A program made the translations under genes and the position numbers. Positions 8,236 through 17,824 of a DNA stretch of 64,000 nt are shown here, piece after piece (the first letter of the stretch is position 1; each line of letters opens with the position of its first letter). Source of the stretch: Dysgonomonas sp. 521 (GTDB lineage Bacteria; Bacteroidota; Bacteroidia; Bacteroidales; Dysgonomonadaceae); contig NZ_QVMO01000001.1 of the NCBI RefSeq assembly GCF_010501055.1, forward strand, positions 1-64,000, given 5' to 3'. The notes under the pieces are model-generated. The model was not told where the DNA came from, did not search any database, and saw only the letters and a list, made by a program, of their open reading frames with translations.

Positions 8236-8763
8236 TTTAAGTACTAAGTACTGGTTATAATTTAGTTTGTATTATTATCTTTATGCCCCATTATGGGACG
8301 AGTAAATACCCCTATCCTGACTTCCTTGCAGCGTATGGAGTTGGAGGCAGGATTGAGATCAGGCAATAGCCACAGTTTTCGTATGCGCTGCCAGAGTGTC
8401 TTGCTTAAATCGGAAGGTCTATCAGGACTGTACACCAAGCCTGGGCGAGGTCGTAAGGCGATTCTTAGCAAGGAATCAGACAAAGATAGTATCCTTGAGG
8501 CCATCAAAGCCAACCGGCAACGGATGCGCACAGCTAAAGCAGAATGGAAGTCTCCAGTGGTAAAACTATTAGTGACAGTACGTTCAAGGCTTTATTTAAA
8601 AGATCCATGGCAGCATTGGGAAGTAGTCTGAATATTAAGTTTGCTCATTTTAATATAAGTACAGAACACGAATTAGTTTATATTATTTTTAAATGTATAT
8701 ATCCGATTATCAGTATTGATATAAATATGGATAATACAAACTAATTTCAACTTAGTACTTAAA
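8236..8763 (+). mobile_element. Internally deleted IS630-family copy with terminal inverted repeats
   Basis: The left end (8236-8275) and the right end (8731-8763) are inverted copies. Both carry TTTAAGTACTAAGT at the outside and TTAGTTTGTATTAT inside, separated by a short indel. Between them is a broken IS630-type transposase. At about 530 bp the unit is roughly half the length of a complete IS630 element, so it is a non-autonomous deletion derivative that a related full copy could still mobilise. Confidence 0.65.
8293..8631 (+). pseudogene. IS630-family transposase remnant
   Basis: The frame opens with an IS630-type N-terminus (ILTSLQRMELEAGLRSG, then RCQSVLLKSEGLS) and jumps directly to GLYTKPGRGRKAIL; the helix-turn-helix stretch normally between them seems deleted. 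After about 8545 the protein resemblance moves to the +1 frame, where KTISDSTFKALFKRSMAALG is legible at about 8556-8627, so there is also a frameshift. The DDE catalytic domain is absent. It cannot be active. Confidence 0.7.
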
Positions 8764-8785
8764 CTAATTTTTAACTTGTACTTAT

Positions 8786-9259
8786 ATGAAAATATCTTTA
8801 CTTGATTTTATCAAAACCGGAAAATTCGGAACAGCAGAATTAGGACAAACTACCAAATGGGTAAACGATAATTTTGCCGTGCCTGACAGTAAAACATGGA
8901 TGAAGAGAGGTACAGGAATCTGGCTGTATGGCGCGTTGGAGTTTCATTTTTTTGATGATATATTACATTTAATCTGGTGTGATAATCTTTCGAAGCTGAA
9001 TTCTACGGAACAATTTATCTTAGACCGGTCAGTACTGGAACGTACTGATAATTATTTCCCTTCATTCTGTACATACTTGAATGAATTGAATATACAACAC
9101 GAAATTATAGAGGACAGGCAACCGGATGGAATTTTAGAGGGTAGTGTAAGAGTAGATATAACAGGAACTACAGTTGAACTGTTTTTCTTGGAAGATATGG
9201 ATTTTCCTGCCGATAAAAATAAGTATTGGTTAAATGGAATCGGTTCAAGTGACTTCTGA
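8786..9259 (+). CDS. Hypothetical protein, possibly of an immunity-protein type
   Basis: A 157-residue cytoplasmic protein with no signal peptide. It is aromatic-rich and acidic, with a WLYGALEFHFFDDILHLIWCDN segment in the middle. Proteins of this look, with a repeated 'W-YG-xEFhF-x-D' strand pair, often occur among orphan immunity genes of polymorphic toxins, but I do not recognise a named family. It lies between an IS630 remnant and a MITE-like repeat, and the next fragment (9487-9653) also looks like the end of such a gene. Function unknown. Confidence 0.65.
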   Translation: MKISLLDFIKTGKFGTAELGQTTKWVNDNFAVPDSKTWMKRGTGIWLYGALEFHFFDDILHLIWCDNLSKLNSTEQFILDRSVLERTDNYFPSFCTYLNELNIQHEIIEDRQPDGILEGSVRVDITGTTVELFFLEDMDFPADKNKYWLNGIGSSDF

Positions 9260-9287
9260 TGATTCCGACAAAAAGCAATATGAATTA

Positions 9288-9501
9288 GAGTCTGTTTAAA
9301 TTTTATAGCAAATCTTTTTTATAGCTATTTTTAGATGTATTTTATCATTTTTGCTAGCCGAACCAACGGTCAGCGGAGCTAATTAGCGGGCTAAACCAAG
9401 AGTAAAAAGGGTAAAATACGATAAAAAGAGCATAAAAAAATTGCTAAGAACTATTGACCAGAACCTGTAATAAAAAATTTCGCTAAAATTTAAACAGGCT
9501 C
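9288..9501 (+). repeat. MITE-like repeat, family A, copy 1 (214 bp)
   Basis: The ends are inverted repeats: GAGTCTGTTTAAATTTTA at the left and TAAAATTTAAACAGGCTC at the right, with imperfect pairing continuing for about 37 bases. TA lies directly on both sides (9286-9287 and 9502-9503). A copy in opposite orientation is at 31437-31630; it lacks about 20 bases near the middle. No ORF is inside. It is a non-autonomous mobile repeat by structure; the mobilising transposase is not in the window. Confidence 0.75.
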
Positions 9502-9653
9502 TAGATAAATGGTTGCTAAATGAACCAAATAAGATGACTTTTTCTTATTTTTGTTCATTGTTAGAGCAGGAAGACGTAGAAGAAAATGCAACAACTGTTT
9601 CGGAATATAGAATTGTCGCTATAGGCGCTACACAATTTAAATCAACGTTTTAA
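9487..9653 (+). pseudogene. 3' fragment of an unidentified gene cut by the MITE-like repeat
   Basis: From the right end of the repeat a frame reads without a start through KWLLNEPNKMTFSYFCSLL and LEQEDVEENATTVSEYRIVA to a TAA at 9651. The composition is that of a real C-terminus of a small cytoplasmic protein. No 5' part exists in the window on the other side of the repeat. It may be the tail of a second gene of the same class as 8786-9259. Confidence 0.4.
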
Positions 9654-9741
9654 GGAGCGAGAGCAAAACTGAAATTTATTATATGTTATGCCGAGTCACG
9701 CAAAACGACTAATGAAATTGCAAATATAAAGTATATCCTTT

Positions 9742-10431
9742 ATGAAAGATTTAGTGTTTAACGGTTTTACTCCTGGAACTTTTCAATTCTTTGCAGACTT
9801 GAAAGAAAATAATTATAAAGAATGGTTCGATGCACATAAGGATGTGTATGAGAAAGAACTGTTGAATCCGCTGAAAGCTCTGGTTGCCGCACTGTCTCCG
9901 GCCATGTATAATATCGACCAGTCTTTCGAATTGCGTCCGCACCGTTGCCTTTCGCGCATATACAGGGATACACGTTTCTCTAAGAATAAAGACCCATACA
10001 AAGACTTTATGTGGATGGCATTCCAGATACCTGTGACAAATGATGTGTGGAAAGACTATCCCGGTTTTTTTATGGACATTTCCGCTACGGGATATACCTT
10101 AGGTTTAGGGCTTTTTCAACCGAAGAAGAAGGTAATGGATGCTTTCAGGGATGAAATTAGGTATGACGCCGAAGAATTTCAGCGGGTTACCCAGAAGACA
10201 GTTCTCGACAGGGGCTATATAATCAACGGCGAAGAATATAAACGTCCTATTCCCAATGACCTGCCTGAATATTTCCAGCCGTGGATGAACCGGAAGGGTA
10301 TCTGGGTAAGTAAGGCAAAACCGATAGGGGAAGAACTGTATTCGGCACAGTTGGCAGATATAATTAAGGAAGACTTTGCCGCTATGGAGTGGCTGTATAA
10401 CTTTATGAAACAGTTAACAGTTAATAGTTAG
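9742..10431 (+). CDS. DUF2461 family protein
   Basis: A 229-residue member of the DUF2461/TIGR02453 family, recognised by FFADLKENNYKEWFDAHKDVYE near residue 16 and RPHRCLSRIYRDTRFSKNKDPYK near residues 65-87. Function is not established. No signal peptide. The last codons (QLTVNS and the stop) are supplied by an intergenic repeat that also ends the gene at 12963, so the natural C-terminus may have been altered. It lies 60 bases before ddh in the same direction. Confidence 0.9.
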   Translation: MKDLVFNGFTPGTFQFFADLKENNYKEWFDAHKDVYEKELLNPLKALVAALSPAMYNIDQSFELRPHRCLSRIYRDTRFSKNKDPYKDFMWMAFQIPVTNDVWKDYPGFFMDISATGYTLGLGLFQPKKKVMDAFRDEIRYDAEEFQRVTQKTVLDRGYIINGEEYKRPIPNDLPEYFQPWMNRKGIWVSKAKPIGEELYSAQLADIIKEDFAAMEWLYNFMKQLTVNS

Positions 10432-10488
10432 CAGTCAACAGTTTGTAGAGAATAATTCATAACTTATAATTCATAATTCAATAAATAT
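10407..10488 (+). repeat. Intergenic repeat, copy 1 (gene end plus leader)
   Basis: It contains several short units of the AACAGTTAACAGTTA type, then a run of ATTCATAACTTATAATTCAT units, and ends just before the ddh ATG. The reverse-strand stretch 12979-12899 has the same order: AACAGTTAGCAG units, then AACTCATAACTCAT units, then a start codon. Both copies also encode the TVNS C-terminus and stop of the gene upstream. They look like spreading intergenic repeats. Confidence 0.6.
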
Positions 10489-10491
10489 TCA

Positions 10492-11388
10492 ATGAAAAAA
10501 ATTAGAGCAGCTATTGTCGGATATGGAAACATCGGGCAATATGTATTGGATGCAATTGTGGCATCGCCGGATTTGGAAGTAGCGGGCATCGTACGCCGCG
10601 ACCCTGCAAATATACCTGAAGAACTGAAAAAGTACCAGGTGGTAAAATCAGTGAAAGAACTCAAGGATGTAGATGTGGCAGTACTATGTACCCCGACCCG
10701 CAGCGTGGAAGAATATGCGAAAGAATGCCTTGCGGCAGGTATCAATACGGTTGACAGCTATGATATACACGGGGGAATAGTAAATCTACGCAAAGAACTG
10801 GACGCTGTAGCCAAAGCAAATAACAGTGTGTCTGTCATATCCGCGGGATGGGATCCGGGAACGGACTCTATGGTGCGCTCCATGCTTGAGTTTATGGCGC
10901 CTAAGGGTGTAACATATACCAACTTCGGCCCCGGCATGAGTATGGGGCATACTGTTGCCGTAAAAGCGATTAAAGGAGTAAAAGCGGCTCTGTCGATGAC
11001 TATCCCTTTAGGTACAAGCATCCATCGCCGTATGGTATATATCGAAGTAGAAGACGGGTATAAATTTGAGGAGGTAGCAAATGCTATAAAAACAGATGAC
11101 TACTTTGCCCATGACGAAACGCATGTGATGCAGGTAGACAATGTAGATAACCTGAAAGATATGGGGCATGGCGTGAACATGGTTCGCAAAGGTGTTTCAG
11201 GTACTACGCAGAACCAGCTTTTCGACTTCAATATGCGTATCAATAACCCTGCCCTTACCGCTCAGGTGCTTGTGGCTTCGGCGCGTGCGGCTATGAAGCA
11301 GAGGCCGGGGGCATATACGATGATCGAGGTTCCTGTTATCGACTACATTTATGGAGATAAGGAAGCCCTGATAAAGAAACTGGTATAA
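10492..11388 (+). CDS. ddh: meso-diaminopimelate D-dehydrogenase
   Basis: Catalyses NADPH-dependent reductive amination of L-2-amino-6-oxopimelate to meso-diaminopimelate, a one-step route to lysine and peptidoglycan precursor in the cytoplasm. It has 298 residues, slightly shorter than the Corynebacterium enzyme. The NADP-binding loop [13 protein letters not shown] is at residues 6-18, followed by GIVRRDP. The substrate-binding segment [15 protein letters not shown] and a GPGMSMGHT loop are present. It is followed by a clear terminator at 11411. Ddh is characteristic of many Bacteroidales. Confidence 0.93.
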   Translation: MKKIRAAIVGYGNIGQYVLDAIVASPDLEVAGIVRRDPANIPEELKKYQVVKSVKELKDVDVAVLCTPTRSVEEYAKECLAAGINTVDSYDIHGGIVNLRKELDAVAKANNSVSVISAGWDPGTDSMVRSMLEFMAPKGVTYTNFGPGMSMGHTVAVKAIKGVKAALSMTIPLGTSIHRRMVYIEVEDGYKFEEVANAIKTDDYFAHDETHVMQVDNVDNLKDMGHGVNMVRKGVSGTTQNQLFDFNMRINNPALTAQVLVASARAAMKQRPGAYTMIEVPVIDYIYGDKEALIKKLV

Positions 11389-11410
11389 GGTGTTATGTAT
11401 TCAATATTAT

Positions 11411-11442
11411 CGGGCTATTGATATTTAATAGCCCGGTTTTTT
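11411..11442 (+). terminator. Rho-independent terminator after ddh
   Basis: CGGGCTATT (11411-11419) pairs perfectly with AATAGCCCG (11427-11435) across a 7-base loop and is followed by GTTTTTT. It lies 23 bases after the ddh stop, in the gap between convergent genes. Confidence 0.85.
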
Positions 11443-11512
11443 ATATATTTGACGGCAAGCAATAACAGTCTGACACGCAGTTCTTTAAAGCTGCTATCCT
11501 ATATTTGTTACT

Positions 11513-12898
11513 TTATCCCGCCAACTGTTTTATTACAGCCATCACCTCAGCTCCGATATCCTCCGCTTCTTTCATGGTATGCGCTTCGGAATACACGCGG
11601 ATAATAGGCTCGGTATTCGACTTGCGAAGATGCACCCATTTGTCAGGGAAGTCAATCTTCACCCCGTCTATATCGGTTACATCATATTGGCTGTATTTCT
11701 CTTTTACAGCTTTCAGTATGGCATCTACATCGATGCTTGGTGTTAGTTCCACTTTCTGCTTGGCAATAAAGTACCCGGGATACGACGCGCGAATCTCGCT
11801 TACTTTCTTTTTCTCATGAGCCAGATGGGAAAGGAACAGGGCAATACCCACCAACGAATCGCGTCCGTAATGGCTTGCAGGATAGATAACCCCGCCATTG
11901 CCTTCGCCACCTATAACGGCATCGGTAGCCTTCATCTTTGTGGTCACATTCACTTCGCCCACGGCAGAAGCATTGTATTCGCATCCGTATTTACGGGTAA
12001 TATCGCGTAGCGCACGGCTCGAACTCAGGTTAGAAACCGTATTGCCCGGAGTATGCTTCAACACATAATCGGCTACGGCAACCAATGTATATTCTTCTCC
12101 GAAGAACTCTCCGTTCTCACATACGATAGTCAAACGGTCTACATCGGGGTCAACGACAAAACCTACGTCCGAAGGAGTGGTTTTTACCATTGTAAAGATA
12201 TCTTTCAGATGTTCAGGCAGAGGCTCCGGGTTGTGAGGGAAGTCTCCGTTAGGAGTGCAGTACAACTCGTTTACCTTATTCACACCTAAGGCTTTCAGTA
12301 GTTTAGGCAGTACGATACCACCTACCGAGTTTACACAATCGATAGCCACTTCAAAATCAGCCGCTCTGATCGCGTCCACATCCACAAGGTCCAAATCCAG
12401 AACCGCCTGTATATGCTTATCAGTATAATCTTTTTCAGTCAATGTCCCGATATGGTCTACATTGGCAAAAGTAAAATCTTCCGATTCTGCTATTTGAAGG
12501 ACTGTTTCTCCTTCGAGGGCATTCAAAAACTCGCCTTTTTCATTCAGAAGCTTCAACGCGTTCCACTGTTTAGGATTATGGCTGGCAGTAAGAATAATTC
12601 CGCCACAAGCTTGCTCCATCGTTACGGCTACTTCTGTAGTAGGAGTTGTTGCCAAACCAATGTTAACAACATCGAATCCCATGCCCATAAGGGTTCCGGT
12701 AACGATTTGCTCCATCATTTTACCTGAAATACGGGCATCGCGTCCGACAACAATTTTGTTTGAGTCATTCTTTCTGTTGTCTCTGATAAAAGAGGCGTAT
12801 GCTGATACAAACTTCACAGTGTCCAAGGGGTTGAGACCATCGCCGACTCTGCCGCCCATAGTACCCCTGATTCCTGAGATAGATTTAATTAAGGTCAT
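11513..12898 (-). CDS. glmM: Phosphoglucosamine mutase
   Basis: Interconverts glucosamine-6-phosphate and glucosamine-1-phosphate, feeding UDP-GlcNAc for peptidoglycan and lipid A. The 461 residues form the four-domain phosphohexomutase fold. The phosphoserine loop is TASHNPKQW with S106; the metal loop is DPDVDR at 250-255; the sugar-binding GEGNGGVIYP is near 330; and the C-terminal phosphate loop is RKSNTEPIIRVY. Bacteroidetes mutases of this type are annotated as GlmM or phosphomannomutase, so the exact sugar is not certain. Its start is preceded by an intergenic repeat that links it to the DUF4827 gene. Confidence 0.88.
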   Translation of the reverse strand: MTLIKSISGIRGTMGGRVGDGLNPLDTVKFVSAYASFIRDNRKNDSNKIVVGRDARISGKMMEQIVTGTLMGMGFDVVNIGLATTPTTEVAVTMEQACGGIILTASHNPKQWNALKLLNEKGEFLNALEGETVLQIAESEDFTFANVDHIGTLTEKDYTDKHIQAVLDLDLVDVDAIRAADFEVAIDCVNSVGGIVLPKLLKALGVNKVNELYCTPNGDFPHNPEPLPEHLKDIFTMVKTTPSDVGFVVDPDVDRLTIVCENGEFFGEEYTLVAVADYVLKHTPGNTVSNLSSSRALRDITRKYGCEYNASAVGEVNVTTKMKATDAVIGGEGNGGVIYPASHYGRDSLVGIALFLSHLAHEKKKVSEIRASYPGYFIAKQKVELTPSIDVDAILKAVKEKYSQYDVTDIDGVKIDFPDKWVHLRKSNTEPIIRVYSEAHTMKEAEDIGAEVMAVIKQLAG

Positions 12899-12979
12899 TT
12901 TTGAATTATGAATATGAGTTATGAATATGAGTTATGAGTTGCTAACTGTTAACTGTTGACTGCTAACTGTTGACTGTTT
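12899..12979 (-). repeat. Intergenic repeat, copy 2 (gene end plus leader)
   Basis: On the minus strand it begins within the last codons of the DUF4827 gene (giving TVNS and stop). It continues with AACAGTTAGCAG-type units and AACTCATAACTCAT units, and ends at the glmM ATG. The layout and sense match the copy at 10407-10488 between the DUF2461 gene and ddh. Confidence 0.6.
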
Positions 12980-13586
12980 CTGCGTCCGGAATGATTGTAT
13001 ATTTCAACCGGCCGAAGAAAACAGGTTCATAAGATGAATACTGTTGCAGATACGAACCGTTCGAGAAAGGTACAATCAAACTTACCTCCGCCTGATTCCC
13101 CAGATTATAATCTAAAGGCAAAGCACATCCCGGAGATAGGAACATATACATATAGAACTCACTGGAATAGTACGAATTATAAGAATAACACATATAACCG
13201 CTCGAATTTCCGTAAGTCATATACATATACGAAAACTCGGTAACATTCTGCATATCATTCGTTATCAAAGAGTCAGGATAACTTTGCAACAACTTGGAAT
13301 CATAAAAACGCATTGTCACATAATCTCCTTTTTTTATCTTATCCTTCGTACCCGAATCTATTACATGAATATAAATTCCAGTGTTGGGGTCTTTATAATA
13401 TTCCTTATTTTTAAAGGCATGTTTGTCAGGATATGTATTTCTTATCGATATACCCGTTGTATCAATAAAACGGTCTATCGTTTTCTGTTCCTTCTTCAGT
13501 TTATCGGCATACGTCTCGCTACCACATGCTGAAAATATAATAGCAAAACCCATAAAAGCAAATATAACACCAATGATCTTTCTCAT
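12963..13586 (-). CDS. DUF4827 lipoprotein
   Basis: A 207-residue Bacteroidetes lipoprotein. The lipobox SACG places the lipidated Cys at residue 21 after a hydrophobic signal. The mature part has the DUF4827 pattern (YADKLKKEQKTIDRFI, later YYKDPNTGIYIHVIDSG and GDYVTMRFYDSKLL), resembling an FKBP-type peptidyl-prolyl isomerase fold. It lies 27 bases downstream of nrnA and upstream of glmM in one minus-strand string. The final ETVNS and stop come from the intergenic repeat. Confidence 0.85.
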   Translation of the reverse strand: MRKIIGVIFAFMGFAIIFSACGSETYADKLKKEQKTIDRFIDTTGISIRNTYPDKHAFKNKEYYKDPNTGIYIHVIDSGTKDKIKKGDYVTMRFYDSKLLQSYPDSLITNDMQNVTEFSYMYMTYGNSSGYMCYSYNSYYSSEFYMYMFLSPGCALPLDYNLGNQAEVSLIVPFSNGSYLQQYSSYEPVFFGRLKYTIIPDAETVNS

Positions 13587-13613
13587 TTATAATCTATGTT
13601 ATTTAATTGTATA

Positions 13614-14645
<1,032 letters not shown>

Positions 14646-14691
14646 TTATTTATAATTCCGCTAAATATATAATTTACAAGCCACAAAAATA

Positions 14692-16665
14692 CTAAAAAAT
14701 CAAACTAAAAGCACCACTTTGAACAACATCATGATAAGTAATATTTAGTTTTTGACATTCTTTAGCCAATCTGTAACGGCTATATGCTGATAATGAAGCA
14801 TCTAAAATTATATTTTCGACATCAAGGAGTTGAGTTAAAGAATATAAAGAGAAGTTGTTGTCGTGGGTAAGCACCAGATTATGCACTCTCAGTTTATTTT
14901 CCGTTTCCTTATTATGCCATACATCTGATGAAAGGATCAGGATATTATTATCATGAAAACCAATATACTTATATCCTGTGGATATATCGCTATCCGACAG
15001 GCAGCTTTCGCTGTTCCCTATATTCCACCTTACCTCCGGGGCCTGCCTTCTGTTATATACAGTGAACATATCCGGTTTGGTTTTCAGATTATTATATATA
15101 TGGCTCCCCAATAGTAGCAATATAGCGGATAGAGTGATGACGAATGATTTCAACCTCTTGTGTATCAGAAACATTAACAGACCTGTTATTATTACAAATA
15201 TCAGGAGTAAATCGGCAAGGCTGACCTTTACACCTTGTACCAAAGCATGGGGCAGATTCTCCAATATCCCGATAGCGGAAGTCATAAGATAAACCAACAG
15301 TTGCAAAGCTTTAACAGGAAGATAGTAAAGATAGAATGTTAAGTCAGGCAATATAAGGCTCAACACCTTAGCCAAAGCAATAGCACCTACCGCATACATT
15401 ATCAAAGAAACCAACGGCACAATAACCAGATTCGCTACAAAGAAATAAGTAGGGAACGTCCCGAAATAATACAGGCAAATAGGGAATGTAGCCAGCTGGG
15501 CTACCAGCGAAAGTGTAAACATTTGCCAGACATTCCTTATATATTTATTCTTTACCTTAACCAAAGCGGAGGCTTTCGGCTGCAGATACAGAATGGAAAG
15601 GACAGACATAAAACTAAGCTGGAATCCTATATCAAACAAAGAAAACGGATTGACCAGAAGCATAAAGAAAGCGGCGATAAATAAAGCATGTATTGAAAAG
15701 TTCTTTCGCCCGAATATCTCCGAAGCGCAGAAGATACTCAGCATGGCGCTTGCCCTTACCACGGAAGGAGGCAACCCGGTAATGAAAGCATATACCCAAA
15801 GCAACAGAATGGTCAGTAGCGGCTTTATCCAATAATACTTTGCGCTGCGCCTGACAAAGCCGAGCAAGGACGCGATCATCATATAGATTATACCCACATG
15901 CAACCCGCTGACTGATAATACATGCACTGTTCCGGTCGTTCTGAATCCCTGTTTCAGGTCATCAGTCAGGTCATTTTGGTAGCCAAGTGTCAGCGCTGAT
16001 AAGATGGCATATTCCGTATCATTAAAACCTAAAGACTTATAGAAGCGGAGTATCACCTGCCTGCAACGTAATGCCTGACAGTTGAACGAAGACGAAACTT
16101 CCCCTGTAACCTTGTATGAATCAGACGGTACATAGACTGAGCCTACAAAATTCTGATTGTACATATAACGGACATAATCGAAATCGTCGGGATTGCCCAT
16201 ATTCCTGAATGGCTGTATCTTTCCATAAAACAGGAATTCGTCTCCGGGCTGTAAACGGCTGGCTTCCAACGAATCCCTTTGAAAATAACAGACTATCTGC
16301 CTGTCCTCTTTGGGGAGACAGACCCTGTAGGCCGTTGTCTTTGGCTTTTCCTGCGGTGAGTCTGTTACAATGCCTTTGTAGATTCGGGCATCATCCGGAT
16401 AGGCAAACTCCGATAATTGCTGGCGATACGCGGTCGCCGAAATGCCGATGCCTGTTATTGCAAATATTACCCCAAAGCCGAATAGCCACCGTAAAGAGAA
16501 TTGCCTGTCTTTGGGGACGAAATAAGATAAAAGCATAACCAATATTCCGATCAGAAAAAAGACTATGCTTAGATATTCTATCTTTAAATAATACTGGAAT
16601 AATATCCCCGCAATCAGAGGGATCAGGAGAAAAAGGAAAGGTATTTTGGACAATGGATTGCGCAT
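14692..16665 (-). CDS. comEC: ComEC/Rec2-family DNA-uptake channel protein
   Basis: A 657-residue integral membrane protein of the ComEC family, which moves single-stranded DNA across the inner membrane in competent bacteria. Two transmembrane helices lie at the N-terminus, followed by a soluble DUF4131/OB-like region. The competence domain is marked by HVLSVSGLHVGIIYMM near residue 250 and about eight further helices. The C-terminal part after about residue 520 is short and lacks a complete metallo-beta-lactamase domain, as is usual in Bacteroidetes. Whether this strain is competent is unknown. Confidence 0.9.
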   Translation of the reverse strand: MRNPLSKIPFLFLLIPLIAGILFQYYLKIEYLSIVFFLIGILVMLLSYFVPKDRQFSLRWLFGFGVIFAITGIGISATAYRQQLSEFAYPDDARIYKGIVTDSPQEKPKTTAYRVCLPKEDRQIVCYFQRDSLEASRLQPGDEFLFYGKIQPFRNMGNPDDFDYVRYMYNQNFVGSVYVPSDSYKVTGEVSSSFNCQALRCRQVILRFYKSLGFNDTEYAILSALTLGYQNDLTDDLKQGFRTTGTVHVLSVSGLHVGIIYMMIASLLGFVRRSAKYYWIKPLLTILLLWVYAFITGLPPSVVRASAMLSIFCASEIFGRKNFSIHALFIAAFFMLLVNPFSLFDIGFQLSFMSVLSILYLQPKASALVKVKNKYIRNVWQMFTLSLVAQLATFPICLYYFGTFPTYFFVANLVIVPLVSLIMYAVGAIALAKVLSLILPDLTFYLYYLPVKALQLLVYLMTSAIGILENLPHALVQGVKVSLADLLLIFVIITGLLMFLIHKRLKSFVITLSAILLLLGSHIYNNLKTKPDMFTVYNRRQAPEVRWNIGNSESCLSDSDISTGYKYIGFHDNNILILSSDVWHNKETENKLRVHNLVLTHDNNFSLYSLTQLLDVENIILDASLSAYSRYRLAKECQKLNITYHDVVQSGAFSLIF

Positions 16666-16681
16666 CCCAAAATATCAGTTA

Positions 16682-17335
16682 TTATTCCAGATTTTTCAGT
16701 TTATGTATCATCGCTGTCGGGTTTGCGTCCGCAAATACGGCATTTCCGGCTACAAGCACATCCGCTCCTGCTTCTACCAAACGTTTTCCGGTTTCCAGAT
16801 TTACACCGCCATCCACTTCGATAAGCGTGTGCAGCCCTCTGCGGACAATCATATCCTTCAGGCAGGCAACCTTGTCCAAAGTCCGTTCGATAAACTTTTG
16901 CCCGCCAAATCCGGGATTGACCGACATCAGCAGCACCATATCCAGATCTTGCAGGATATCGTCAAGCAAATGAACCGGAGTATGAGGATTCAGCGTAACG
17001 GCCGCTTTCATACCCGCCTCATGGATTGCCGAGATGGTGCGGTGTAAGTGTACACAGGCCTCGTAATGTACATTCATCATATAGGCTCCTGCATCTTTTA
17101 CCACGGGGATATACTGGTCGGGATTAACTATCATCAGGTGCACATCCAGAGGCTTCTTCGCTATCTTGCTTATTTGTTTGATTATAGGGAAACCAAATGA
17201 AATATTGGGAACGAATGTCCCATCCATCACATCGCAGTGAAACCAATCGGCTTCACTATTGTTTACCATTTCTATATCGGCCTGCAGATTCAGGAAATCA
17301 GCAGATAATAATGACGGGGCTACTTTATGTTGCAT
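16682..17335 (-). CDS. rpe: Ribulose-phosphate 3-epimerase
   Basis: Interconverts ribulose-5-phosphate and xylulose-5-phosphate in the pentose phosphate pathway. The 217-residue TIM barrel has the classic APSLLSADF start, HCDVMDGTFVPNISFG (metal-binding His and catalytic Asp), VHLMI, MSVNPGFGGQKF and the catalytic Asp in EVDGGVN. It is 16 bases upstream of comEC in the same direction. Confidence 0.95.
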   Translation of the reverse strand: MQHKVAPSLLSADFLNLQADIEMVNNSEADWFHCDVMDGTFVPNISFGFPIIKQISKIAKKPLDVHLMIVNPDQYIPVVKDAGAYMMNVHYEACVHLHRTISAIHEAGMKAAVTLNPHTPVHLLDDILQDLDMVLLMSVNPGFGGQKFIERTLDKVACLKDMIVRRGLHTLIEVDGGVNLETGKRLVEAGADVLVAGNAVFADANPTAMIHKLKNLE

Positions 17336-17433
17336 GTTAATATAAGTTACTTTGCCCTGCGGGCAGTTACTGGTTACAAATCATCTATATGAATGATTAT
17401 AGCAAAAGTAGTAAAAATGAATAAGGCTGAAAA

Positions 17434-17465
17434 ACAAAAAGGCACAAACATCATTTGTCTGTACC
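17434..17465 (-). terminator. Terminator after the small 17491-17652 gene
   Basis: On the minus strand GGTACAGACAAA (17465-17454) pairs imperfectly with TTTGTGCC (17448-17441) and is followed by TTTTTG. It lies 25 bases after the stop of the 53-codon gene and before rpe. Confidence 0.6.
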
Positions 17466-17490
17466 TCTTATTCTTTTACCTGAAGAAACC

Positions 17491-17652
17491 TTAATTTATA
17501 CAAAACCCATTCATTGGTTTTGGCAGGGATTTCTCAACATAGTATGTGCGTGCAAATTGCTTGATAAAGTCCATTGTACTTTTAGCAGGTGCGACAACCT
17601 CGCTTTCACAATCAAAGCCTTTGCACAGTTTCCGGGTAGAGACTTTTTTCAT
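17491..17652 (-). CDS. Small Bacteroidetes orphan protein (53 residues)
   Basis: An ATG at 17652, preceded by an AAGGAA-type ribosome site 9 bases away, opens a 53-codon frame ending at TAA 17491. The product is basic, begins MKKVSTRKLCKGF and ends DFIKQFARTYYVEKSLP then MNGFCIN. Small Bacteroidetes proteins with a similar tail (F-hydrophobic-x-FAR-x-Y-x-VEKSLP, then a final ILN or CIN) are frequent orphan genes of unknown function. A terminator follows. It fills the otherwise empty rpe-nspC gap. Confidence 0.55.
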   Translation of the reverse strand: MKKVSTRKLCKGFDCESEVVAPAKSTMDFIKQFARTYYVEKSLPKPMNGFCIN

Positions 17653-17824
17653 AGGCTATTTCCTTAATAAGTTAAATACAGAAATTTAATAACATATTTT
17701 TGAGTTACAGCTTACACTGGTGGTTCACTCACAAAATAATGAATAGGTCTGTGACCTTAAGTTAGTTCTATTTAAGAAACGCCTTGCTTATATTGTTATT
17801 GTTTACAGACTAAATTTTAACATT

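Noticed and set aside
17455..17667. 70-codon plus-strand frame between rpe and nspC
   Set aside because: The complementary strand has a better gene (17491-17652) with ribosome site, family-like tail and terminator.
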